Part shown: positions 45,292-53,463 of the stretch, piece after piece
Layout of the letters: each line of letters opens with the position of its first letter
Numbering within the stretch: position 1 is the first letter of the stretch
NCBI GenBank assembly: GCA_028692715.1
Contig: JAQUWU010000026.1
Span: 1 to 64,000 of the forward strand
DNA length: 64,000 nt
Source: Paludibacter sp.
Lineage (GTDB): Bacteria; Bacteroidota; Bacteroidia; Bacteroidales; Paludibacteraceae
Direction: 5' to 3'
Made by a program: the position numbers and the translations under genes
Notes under the pieces: model-generated
The model's database searches: none
What the model saw: the letters and a program-made list of their open reading frames with translations, nothing else
Told to the model about the DNA's origin: nothing

Positions 45292-45493
45292 ATAATTATC
45301 CGCATAATGTTCAGAATATCTTTAACAGGGGCTTTGCCCCTATAACCCTACTTGTTTTTTGCCTTGATGCAAAAAAGTAAGCAAAAAAAATCAAGACTGC
45401 ATCCGCCCTGCCTACCGTCAGGCAGGCTCACTGAACGAGGTCAATCCCATCAACTGAAAATTCAATACAACTGAATGCATTGCAGATAATCAT
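45292..45493. mobile_element. TIR element family 2, short copy
   Basis: The ends ATAATTATCCGCA (45292-45304) and TGCAGATAATCAT (45481-45493) are inverted repeats with two mismatches. AAAAT flanks both sides (45287-45291, 45494-45498), a possible 5-bp target duplication in AT-rich sequence. Inside are an AGGGGC/GCCCCT hairpin and a stem around TTGCCTTGATGCAA. A longer relative lies at 60093-60376. It is non-coding and sits in the regulatory space between the HTCS and the GH28 gene. Confidence 0.7.
45407..45426. repeat. GC-rich palindrome inside family 2 element
   Basis: CCTGCCTACCGTCAGGCAGG has 7-bp arms around a 6-nt centre. It is the third member of the palindrome family and takes the place of a longer centre present in the other copy of the element. 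Confidence 0.65.
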
Positions 45494-45697
45494 AAAATAA
45501 AAAAAAACAGATTTCAACATACACGATTCCAATTAAAATGAGAAAAACTAGTAAATGTTTTAATCATGAATTCGGCGTTTTAAAATAATATGCAATATTA
45601 ATTATTTTAGAAACACTTTATAGGGGACAAATTGATTAATCCGCAGGGATGAATTACTTTTGTTCTGTATTAAATTCAGATATAACACCTAAATATC

Positions 45698-45705
45698 TAT
45701 ATTTG
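45698..45705 (+). promoter_or_regulatory. -7 box of the HTCS gene
   Basis: TATATTTG fits TAnnTTTG exactly and lies 35 nt before the ATG. No clear -33 TTG is seen, which would suit an activated promoter. The shared 11-mer GGACAAATTGA lies upstream at 45625-45635. Confidence 0.45.
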
Positions 45706-45740
45706 TATGTTTTATCAATACAAACAGAATTTGGACTAAT

Positions 45741-48700
45741 ATGAAAAGGTCATTTTTTTTAAAATTGTTTTTGTTTTTTATCTCTTTCGTTTCTTCTGCA
45801 GAAACTGTTTGCCACTTCTATCATTACACTACAGAAGATGGTTTGCCTCAGTATACCATCATGGATATGCTTCAGGACCAAAAAGGATTTTTGTGGTTGG
45901 CAACATGGGATGGGTTGAGTAAATACGATGGTTATAAATTTCATAATTATAAAGTTCAACCGGGCGATTCGTACATCATGAACAGTAATCGTATTGAGAG
46001 AATCTATCTGGATAAATATTCCCGAATATGGATGCTTTCTTATGATAGTGATGCACACTGCTTTAATCCGGAGACAGAAAAATTCTGGGGTTTACAATCC
46101 ATTCCAAATCTGGATAAAAGTTTCGCTTTGTCAAAATTAATTGTAAATCCATCCGGAAAGGTTTGGATTACGTCGAATAATGCAGGCTGTGTGTTGATTA
46201 AAGATTCAACTTTTAACACACAGCTATTTAATAAATCAAATCAATCATTACAGGATAACAGTGTAAATTATGTTTTTGAAGACAGTAACAAAAATTCATG
46301 GATTCTGACAAACAATGGTATGTGTCTTTTAAAACAAAATAATGAAATTTCAAATTTTCTTATTTCAGATGAAAAAGAATCGGAACCTATCTCTTTTTAT
46401 TGTGCCGTTGAGCTCAAAAATGAAATTTGGTTTGGTTCAAATAATGGCACAATATGGAAATACTCAAAACAAAAAAACACACTTTCAAGAATAAATATCG
46501 GGGTGACATCAAAAATATTAAGTTTTATCAACACCGAATTAAACGAAGTTGTTTTCTTGACTTCAAATGATGGATTTGGTTTGATAAATACTTCGAACGG
46601 TCAGATTAAATTATTCAACAAGAGCAATTTGACAGATTTAAAATCGAATAATATGCAATCTGCTTGTCTTGATAAATCTAACCGTTTGTGGATAGAAACT
46701 GATGAGTTAGGAATACAAAAATTTGATATTAAAACGCTACAAATCAAATACTTTTTCGTAAAAACAGATGATGTATCAACCAATATTTTCCCACCACGTT
46801 TTATCCTTCTCGAAGACCTCAATTCAAATATCTGGATTCAACCCAAAGGTGGTGGTTTTTCAAGGTATAACCCTGAAAAAGATATATTAGAATCATTCAT
46901 TGTAACAGCTAAAAACTCGGACCTTAAAATTTCAAATATTATTCACTCTGCTTGTACCGATAAACAAGGCATTTTATGGTTGTGCTCACGATCGCATGGA
47001 CTCGAAAAGATAACTTTTGATAAAAGTAATTTTCAGACGATGAAGATTAACGAAAACAATCATACGTCAGTTGGAAATGATGTGAGGTTGGTTTTCGAAG
47101 ATAATGAACAACATTTATGGATTTCTACCAAAGATCGACGACTTACAATTTTTGATGCGGATAAAAAAGAGATTGGATGTTTAACTCCCGAAGGGAAAAT
47201 AGAAAAAAATGCTTCATTTTTGGCAATAGCCTATTCAATGATGCAAGACAAGGATGGTAATCTTTGGATTGGAACCAAGGGAGATGGGCTTTTTAAACTT
47301 CGTAAAAAACAAAATTCCAAAGGATATACTATTGAACATTTTGAAAATGACATTGATAATGTTTTTAGTTTAAGTAGTAATAATATTTACTCTGTTTTTC
47401 AGGGAAAAAGAGGAAATATTTGGATTGGGACTTATGGTGGGGGGTTGAATTTAGTAAAATACACACCTGAAGGAAAAACTTATTTTATTAACAGTCGGAA
47501 TAATCTGAAAAATTATCCAATGGAAACAAACAGTAGAGTTCGTTTTATTACAGAAGACAATTATGGTCATATTTGTATAGGTTCTACAGGAGGAATGGTA
47601 ATCTTTTCATCAAAATTTTCTATTCCCGAAAATATTGATTTCAAATTATACAACAGAATACCGGGGGAAAAAGAAAGCCTTAGTAACAACGATGTACATA
47701 ATATTTTTATAACCAAAGACCATGAAATGTTTATTGCAACATTTGGTGGCGGAATAAACAAGGTGATTGCTTACGATAAAAATAATTTTCCCCTCAAGTT
47801 TAAGCAATATATGGCTAAAACGGGGTTACCATCCGATGTGGTTTTATCAATACAAGAAGATGAAAATAAATTTTTATGGATTAGCAACGAGAACAACCTG
47901 ACCAAATTTAACCCTCGCAATGAAACAGTTGAAACATTTTCCGAAATAAGTAGAATTATGTCTACAAGCAATTTTTCGGAAGCATCTACTTGTAAAACAG
48001 CCAGTAATGAATTAATCTTCGGTTATTCAAATGGAATAGTTTCATTTAAACCCGACAAAATTGTTCGTGAGAAATATAAACCCTTTATTTCTTTTACGAA
48101 TTTTCAATTATTCAATAAAGATGTGAGTATTGGCAAAGACTCGCCACTTACATATAGTATCGACAATTTGTCAGAACTCTTTCTTACCCATAAACAAAAC
48201 TTTTTCAATATTGAATATGCTGCTTTAGATATGATAAATCCCGAGAATATTATATATGCTTATAAGTTGGAAGGTTTTGACAATGAATGGAATTACGTTC
48301 AGAAACAACGAATTGCCTATTACACCAATTTACCAAAAGGTGAATATGTTTTTAAAGTAAAATCGACTAACAGCGATGGTGTCTGGGTTGAAAACGAAAG
48401 GCAATTGTCCATCACTGTTTTACCATCTTTTTGGGAAACTTCATTTGCTTATTTTCTTTACATTTTCTTTTTTATCTTGTTGGTAATCTTGTGCATGTAT
48501 ATACTTATTACCTTTTATCATTTGAAGGCAAATGTAGTGTTGGAAAAGAAATTGTCGGAAATGAAACTTCGTTTCTTCACCGATATCTCCCATGAAATAC
48601 GCACTCCATTAACCATGATTACTGCTCCGGTTGAGTTTTTGATGACCGACAAAAACACACCCGACCCGATTAAAAAACAATTAAAAATGATTTCTCAAAA

Positions 48701-50141
48701 TACCGGTCGTATGCTTCGATTGGTAAATCAGATTCTTGATTTCAGAAAAATACAATTTCTACATCTAAGAGTCGTGGAAACTGAGATTTCTCCTTTTGTG
48801 GAGGATATTTGCGATAATTTTAGAGAAATTGCCGACACTCAACATATTAAATTTAAGTTCATCAATCAGGTGGGTGCTGAACGTATTTGGGTTGATCCCG
48901 ATTGTTTGGAGAAAATTGTTATGAATCTTTTGTCGAACGCATTTAAATATACACCCTTTGGACGATCGATTGTAGTTATATTGAAAAATGGAGACAAATA
49001 TGTCACCCTCGAAGTACACGATCAGGGACCGGGCTTAACCAAAGACAAGCAAAAAAGATTGTTTATACGCTTTGCAGCATTCAACGAAGATAAAAGCAAA
49101 CCAAGCACCGGAATTGGTCTGTCAATGGTAAAAGATTTAGCTGACAAACATTCAGCTAAAGTGACTGTAGAAAGTGAAGAAGGAAAAGGAAGCTGTTTTA
49201 AAGTGTGCTTTTTGAAAGGCATTTCACATTTCGATAATAATGTTGAAATTGTTGCCGACCAAAATACAAGTTCAACAATAGATGCAAATAAATCTGATTC
49301 CGACTTGGATGAGAAGAATGCTGAAAAAAATCTTGAAAATTCAAAAGGCGAAATTAAACCTTCTGTTTTAATAGTTGAAGATGATTTGGAGTTGAGATCA
49401 TTTATGAGAAGTATAATTGAAGCCGAATATACAATTTACGAAGCCGAAAATGGTGTTGAAGGATTGGAGAATGCACTTATACAAATGCCGGACATCATAG
49501 TAAGCGACATTATGATGCCCAAGATGGATGGAATAGAATTGCTACGTAAGTTAAAAAACGAAAAAGCAACAAGTCATATTCCTGTGATTTTACTAACCGC
49601 TAAAACGAATATCGAAAGTAAATTAGAGGGTATGACGTATGGAGCCGACGATTATATTACAAAACCTTTTAGCGTTCCCTATTTTCAGGCTCGTATAATA
49701 AACCTTTTACAACAGCGGAAGAAATTGCAAGCGTATTATCGCTCGGATAATAATGAAAAAACACAAATCACATTTGATCCACAACCATTTTGTATCACTT
49801 CTCAGGATGATGACATGATGAAAAATGTGATGCAAATAATTGAAGAAAATATTGATAACAGCGATTTTGTAGTAGAAGAGTTAGGTCAGCATGTGGGCAT
49901 GAGTCGCTCAGTATTTTTCAAAAAACTGAAAGGATTGACAGGATTGGCTCCTATTGAATTTATTCGTGATGTAAAAATGAAAAGAGCTGCGCAAATTCTT
50001 AAATCCGGCGAATATATGGTGAAAGAAGTGTCATACATGATTGGTATTTCAGACACAAAGTATTTTTCGAAATGTTTTAAAGCAAAATATGGTATAACTC
50101 CATTTGAATTTAAGAATCAACAAGCTGAAGAAGATAATTGA
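45741..50141 (+). CDS. hybrid two-component system sensor-regulator (HTCS)
   Basis: A 1466-residue inner-membrane protein that senses oligosaccharides and activates the locus. After a signal peptide come about 14 two-component-regulator propeller blades (for example DKDGNLWIGTKGDGLFKL) forming the periplasmic sensor. A Y_Y_Y domain follows (IEYAALDMINPENIIYAYKLEGFD), then a membrane segment near residue 840. The HisKA domain has H951 in DISHEIRTPLTM. A HATPase domain (NLLSNAFKYTP, DQGPGL, GIGLSMVKDL) is followed by a receiver with D1256 (IVSDIMMPKMDG) and an AraC-type HTH (~1360-1460). The gene is divergent from the pectin cluster, so pectin-derived oligogalacturonides are the likely signal. 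Confidence 0.96.
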   Translation: MKRSFFLKLFLFFISFVSSAETVCHFYHYTTEDGLPQYTIMDMLQDQKGFLWLATWDGLSKYDGYKFHNYKVQPGDSYIMNSNRIERIYLDKYSRIWMLSYDSDAHCFNPETEKFWGLQSIPNLDKSFALSKLIVNPSGKVWITSNNAGCVLIKDSTFNTQLFNKSNQSLQDNSVNYVFEDSNKNSWILTNNGMCLLKQNNEISNFLISDEKESEPISFYCAVELKNEIWFGSNNGTIWKYSKQKNTLSRINIGVTSKILSFINTELNEVVFLTSNDGFGLINTSNGQIKLFNKSNLTDLKSNNMQSACLDKSNRLWIETDELGIQKFDIKTLQIKYFFVKTDDVSTNIFPPRFILLEDLNSNIWIQPKGGGFSRYNPEKDILESFIVTAKNSDLKISNIIHSACTDKQGILWLCSRSHGLEKITFDKSNFQTMKINENNHTSVGNDVRLVFEDNEQHLWISTKDRRLTIFDADKKEIGCLTPEGKIEKNASFLAIAYSMMQDKDGNLWIGTKGDGLFKLRKKQNSKGYTIEHFENDIDNVFSLSSNNIYSVFQGKRGNIWIGTYGGGLNLVKYTPEGKTYFINSRNNLKNYPMETNSRVRFITEDNYGHICIGSTGGMVIFSSKFSIPENIDFKLYNRIPGEKESLSNNDVHNIFITKDHEMFIATFGGGINKVIAYDKNNFPLKFKQYMAKTGLPSDVVLSIQEDENKFLWISNENNLTKFNPRNETVETFSEISRIMSTSNFSEASTCKTASNELIFGYSNGIVSFKPDKIVREKYKPFISFTNFQLFNKDVSIGKDSPLTYSIDNLSELFLTHKQNFFNIEYAALDMINPENIIYAYKLEGFDNEWNYVQKQRIAYYTNLPKGEYVFKVKSTNSDGVWVENERQLSITVLPSFWETSFAYFLYIFFFILLVILCMYILITFYHLKANVVLEKKLSEMKLRFFTDISHEIRTPLTMITAPVEFLMTDKNTPDPIKKQLKMISQNTGRMLRLVNQILDFRKIQFLHLRVVETEISPFVEDICDNFREIADTQHIKFKFINQVGAERIWVDPDCLEKIVMNLLSNAFKYTPFGRSIVVILKNGDKYVTLEVHDQGPGLTKDKQKRLFIRFAAFNEDKSKPSTGIGLSMVKDLADKHSAKVTVESEEGKGSCFKVCFLKGISHFDNNVEIVADQNTSSTIDANKSDSDLDEKNAEKNLENSKGEIKPSVLIVEDDLELRSFMRSIIEAEYTIYEAENGVEGLENALIQMPDIIVSDIMMPKMDGIELLRKLKNEKATSHIPVILLTAKTNIESKLEGMTYGADDYITKPFSVPYFQARIINLLQQRKKLQAYYRSDNNEKTQITFDPQPFCITSQDDDMMKNVMQIIEENIDNSDFVVEELGQHVGMSRSVFFKKLKGLTGLAPIEFIRDVKMKRAAQILKSGEYMVKEVSYMIGISDTKYFSKCFKAKYGITPFEFKNQQAEEDN

Positions 50142-50167
50142 CACAATCTAGTGATCATTTTAGCATA

Positions 50168-50210
50168 AACAATTAAAAAAAGAGGGAATTTCCCTCTTTT
50201 TTTAATTGTT
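50168..50210. terminator. 20-bp bidirectional terminator hairpin
   Basis: Perfect 20-bp arms (50168-50187 and 50191-50210) enclose a 3-nt loop, with A/T-rich outer parts giving T-runs on both strands. It ends the HTCS transcript and overlaps the stop codon of the convergent BFD-like gene. Confidence 0.85.
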
Positions 50211-50381
50211 TATCTCGTTTAAGATATCCTGTATATCTACTTGGCAACCTCCACAGCCAGTTCCTGCATTTAATTCTTTGCCAACCTGTTCAACTGTAAC
50301 TAATTTTTTTTCGAAAATTTCCGCTAGTATACTACTCTTGCAAATATCATTACAATCGCAAATAATTTGATTTTCTATCAT
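50202..50381 (-). CDS. BFD-like [2Fe-2S]-binding small protein
   Basis: An ATG at 50381 opens a 59-codon frame that covers a complete BFD-type [2Fe-2S] domain. The four cluster ligands are C8 and C10 (ICDCND) and C43 and C46 (GTGCGGCQ), with the usual helix-turn-helix between them (VTVEQVGKELNAG). Bacterioferritin-associated ferredoxins mobilise iron from ferritins; stand-alone BFD-like domains also occur next to reductases. Here no ferritin or reductase gene lies nearby, so its partner is unknown. A MITE-like element ends 61 bp upstream and may influence its promoter. The stop codon lies inside the HTCS terminator hairpin. Confidence 0.85.
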   Translation of the reverse strand: MIENQIICDCNDICKSSILAEIFEKKLVTVEQVGKELNAGTGCGGCQVDIQDILNEINN

Positions 50382-50441
50382 ATATTCTGAATTTTGAATT
50401 GATTTCGAATATTCAAAACAATTTTAAACTGAAATGGTTTA

Positions 50442-50687
50442 CAATAGTTCGTTATAAAATTTTATTTTTCAACGCAAAGGCGCTAAGATGCTAAGCCGCC
50501 AAGAAAAACTTCAAGTTTTTCTCTTTGCGTTCTTTGCATATATATTTGAAGTACTGTATATTACAAAATTATTATGCTTAGCGTTATTTGCGTTTAATTA
50601 AAAAAAATATATTTGATATTTTCAAAGGGTTAATCGTTTTAATTACCTGAATACTAAACTAATAAATTGTTTTATAACGAACCATTG
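50442..50687. mobile_element. MITE-like element, copy B (18-bp TIRs, 5-bp TSD)
   Basis: The ends CAATAGTTCGTTATAAAA (50442-50459) and TTTTATAACGAACCATTG (50670-50687) are inverted repeats with one mismatch. GTTTA flanks both sides (50437-50441 and 50688-50692), a 5-bp target duplication different from that of copy A. It is 246 bp long, exactly 19 bp shorter than copy A, and lies in the opposite orientation. It is non-coding. Confidence 0.87.
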
Positions 50688-50730
50688 GTTTAGTAAAATC
50701 AAAATAATAGTAAACTCCCGAACGAAATCA

Positions 50731-52032
50731 TTATTTTGCACTTTCTATCAATACAACTCCATTCTTAGCATCTTTGCCATATTTTCTAACCAACTTTTTA
50801 GTAATTTCAGATGTAGAAGGCTGTAAAACTTTATAAGAAGTCAGGTTTGAATAATTGAGCCATTTTAAGTCAAAGGAAGAAGGCAGTCTTTTCCCATCCA
50901 GCAAAACAATTGTTTTGTCATTAATTTCCCATGTTTTTTCCTCTGAAGGAAGTTCAAGTTTAAACTTTACTGGCATAGTAACATAAATATTTACTTTCTG
51001 ACTACATTTTTTACCGGGATTCCAGTCTGGCAAGGTATTGACAACCCGCAAGGCTTCTTTATCCAGATAATAATCAGCTGATTTCATAATTTGAGCATTA
51101 CTTACTTTGCCTTTTTCTGTAATCAAAAACCGAACGATTACTTCGCCTTGAGTTTTTAATTGTTTGGCAACAAAAGGATATTGAATGCTATCTGCAATAA
51201 ATTTAAATAATGCTGAATTTCCGCCGGGAAATTCAGGGATACTTGCAGATTCAGCACAGTTTGAGCTGCTATCAGTTGGGATATTAATCGTTGAATCTGC
51301 CAAGGCATAATACATATTGTCCTTATTCGAAGTTATCAAAATCACACCGTTTGCAGCCCGTTTACCGTACAGTGTTAGTAATCTCGACTTTTCTTCTTTC
51401 GGGAATGGTTTAAGTATTTTTACTGAAAGTAATTTGCTTGGATTTAATATATTTGTATTGAAACTTTCCGGCATCTTCACACCATCAATCAGAATGACAG
51501 TTTTATCATTTACCGTCCACATACTTTCGGCTGTTGGTATTTTAAACTGTACAGGAATAAATTGATACACGGATACTTTATTTCCGTTTTGTTCACCAGG
51601 AATCCAATCGGGGATTAAGCTGATAACACGTAAGGCCTCTTTATCAAGGCTTAAAGAAACTCCTCTTAGTATTTTGGAGTTTTCAACTTTTCCATTTTTA
51701 TCGACAATGAATTGGACAATTACTTTCCCTTGTTCCTTTTTCTTTAGTGCTTTTTCAGGATAAAGTATTGATTTACTTATAAAATCAACCAATGCTTTTT
51801 CTCCTCCCGGAAATTCGGGCATCTTTTCCGCAACTTCGTAGACTGAATCTTTACTTAAATTAATATCAAAAGAATTAATTTCTTCTTTTGCATTTATATT
51901 TGAAGTTGCTGCACCAATATTTTGAAAAAAAGTATTTAAAATTCCAATAGAAATGAAAATGATAAGTGATTTTGAATAAAAGGATGATTGGCTCATGGGT
52001 AATAAATGTTTGAATCTAAAATTATCAGACAA
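50731..52032 (-). CDS. protein with two TonB C-terminal domains and two plug-like segments
   Basis: A 433-residue protein with one membrane anchor (SLIIFISIGILNTFFQ), then a duplicated unit. The first TonB_C domain (VAEKMPEFPGGEKALVDFISKSILYPEKA ... GKVIVQFIVDKNGKV) is followed by a segment (KTVILIDGVKMPESFN ... LYGKRAANGVILITSNK) resembling the plug motif of SusC-type receptors. The unit then repeats (IPEFPGGNSALFKFIADSIQYP ... KYGKDAKNGVVLIESAK). TonB_C domains contact outer-membrane receptors. The plug-like segment is normally part of the receptor, not the transducer. The gene follows the BlaI/BlaR1/TPR genes but is set off by a hairpin, so cotranscription is uncertain. Confidence 0.83.
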   Translation of the reverse strand: MSDNFRFKHLLPMSQSSFYSKSLIIFISIGILNTFFQNIGAATSNINAKEEINSFDINLSKDSVYEVAEKMPEFPGGEKALVDFISKSILYPEKALKKKEQGKVIVQFIVDKNGKVENSKILRGVSLSLDKEALRVISLIPDWIPGEQNGNKVSVYQFIPVQFKIPTAESMWTVNDKTVILIDGVKMPESFNTNILNPSKLLSVKILKPFPKEEKSRLLTLYGKRAANGVILITSNKDNMYYALADSTINIPTDSSSNCAESASIPEFPGGNSALFKFIADSIQYPFVAKQLKTQGEVIVRFLITEKGKVSNAQIMKSADYYLDKEALRVVNTLPDWNPGKKCSQKVNIYVTMPVKFKLELPSEEKTWEINDKTIVLLDGKRLPSSFDLKWLNYSNLTSYKVLQPSTSEITKKLVRKYGKDAKNGVVLIESAK

Positions 52033-52061
52033 AAATAGAGTATATTTTCTGTTTTAAACAA

Positions 52062-52101
52062 AAAAATGCAACAAAGTGATCTCACTTATGCTACATTTAG
52101 T
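52062..52101 (-). terminator. possible terminator after the TPR gene
   Basis: On the minus strand a short AAGTG/CACTT stem, extended by partial pairing to GCA/TGC, is followed by seven T residues. Confidence 0.4.
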
Positions 52102-52120
52102 TAATTGTATTACTTTTTAT

Positions 52121-53401
52121 CTATTTTTTAAAGAATTGTTCTGTTTTCAATTCTTCTATACGATTTTTTACGGCGGAATAGTAAGTTCCACTCAGTTCAT
52201 TCATAAATTCTTCCTTTTTTGCTTCTGACTCGGGTTCGGCTGGAAAGCTAGATAAGAATAAATTGTAATACTTCATAGCTTGTTTCTGATTTTTCAGACT
52301 ATAGTCGTAAATCGTCGCAATGGAGTATAAAGTGAGTTTACTTTCAGGATTAAATTTTATGCAAAGTTCATAGTTTTTAATTGCTTCTTTGTATTGTTTA
52401 TCTCTGTTGTAACCCAATGCTAAATTACTATGGAAATTATACAAAACAGAGTCTTTGGGAGTCATTACATCTATCCCTCTTTTTAGCACTGCAATTCCAT
52501 TGTCAAATTTTCCAATTAAGATGGACGAACGACCCAGATAAAAAAGAAGATTTACATTGGATGAATCTTGCTTATACGCTTCGGACAAATGATCAACTGC
52601 TCCAAAATAATCCTGCAACCCGAAATAACTGGATCCCAAATAATAATTTGTGCTGTACGATTTATCACCTTCATCGTATAATTTTCGGAGTCGATATATT
52701 GCTTTTTTAAATTGCTGATCGAAGCAATAACCTATTCCATTGTACTGATTGATAGCTCTATTGGTGGAGTCAATAGCAATATAATCGTTTGTACAATTGA
52801 TTAGTTCTGTAGGATTTTGGTTTTGCAGGTAAATTCTGGCCAATTTAGAAACCAGATTATAATCTTCTGGATTAACATTTATTCCTTTTTTATAATATAC
52901 AATTGCAGAATCAATAGCATCATTTTGCCAATAGCAGTCTCCAAGCAATCCATACAACACTTTTACACTGTCTTTTCTGAGATGATTATTTATTTCAATA
53001 ATCGTTTTATCCCACTCCTTTAATTTAAATAAAGAATTGATATAACGTAAATGAAAAAAATTGCTTTCAGGTTTAGTTAAAACACATTTATTAAAAAGGA
53101 TGGTAGATTTCTTATAATTTCCGGTAGATTCATAACAGTCAGCTAAATTACTCACTGCCTGTATATTCAAACTGTCAGCTTTTACAATATTCTCTAATAA
53201 TTTAATGGCAGAATCATATTTGTAAAGATTTATATAACATTGAGCTTTTAAAATATCCATTTCAATGCCAGGTTCCGAACTTTCGATTAATTTTATGGCT
53301 AGCTGATAATTAAAGTTATTCAGGGCATTCGTAATTTGCTTGTTCTGAGACTGAAGAACAATTGCAACAGATAAAAATATAAGTAGCCAGATTTTTTTCA
53401 T
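52121..53401 (-). CDS. TPR-repeat exported protein
   Basis: A 426-residue protein with a signal peptide (IWLLIFLSVAIVLQSQ) and about ten TPR helix pairs (for example AVSNLADCYESTGNYKKSTILFNKCV and NPEDYNLVSKLARIYLQNQNPTELI). No enzyme motif is seen; TPR proteins serve as scaffolds. It lies 63 bp after the BlaR1-TonB gene, with a hairpin between them (53418-53452), and before the double-TonB protein. It may assemble a complex with these transducer proteins. The function is inferred from neighbours. Confidence 0.82.
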   Translation of the reverse strand: MKKIWLLIFLSVAIVLQSQNKQITNALNNFNYQLAIKLIESSEPGIEMDILKAQCYINLYKYDSAIKLLENIVKADSLNIQAVSNLADCYESTGNYKKSTILFNKCVLTKPESNFFHLRYINSLFKLKEWDKTIIEINNHLRKDSVKVLYGLLGDCYWQNDAIDSAIVYYKKGINVNPEDYNLVSKLARIYLQNQNPTELINCTNDYIAIDSTNRAINQYNGIGYCFDQQFKKAIYRLRKLYDEGDKSYSTNYYLGSSYFGLQDYFGAVDHLSEAYKQDSSNVNLLFYLGRSSILIGKFDNGIAVLKRGIDVMTPKDSVLYNFHSNLALGYNRDKQYKEAIKNYELCIKFNPESKLTLYSIATIYDYSLKNQKQAMKYYNLFLSSFPAEPESEAKKEEFMNELSGTYYSAVKNRIEELKTEQFFKK

Positions 53402-53417
53402 ATTTTATTAAAATATA

Positions 53418-53452
53418 ATAAGGCAGCATATTTAAATGAATAGCTGCCTTAT
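53418..53452 (-). terminator. hairpin between BlaR1-TonB and TPR genes
   Basis: ATAAGGCAGC and GCTGCCTTAT form a perfect 10-bp stem around 15 nt. No T-run follows, so it may attenuate transcription or stabilise processed RNA. Confidence 0.5.
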
Positions 53453-53463
53453 AATTGATTTTG

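Noticed and set aside
50731-52032. Possible SusC/TonB-dependent receptor because of YGKRAANGVILITSN
   Set aside because: The protein is only 433 residues, has no beta-barrel region, and the plug-like motif follows TonB C-terminal domains, so it is a transducer-type protein, not a receptor.
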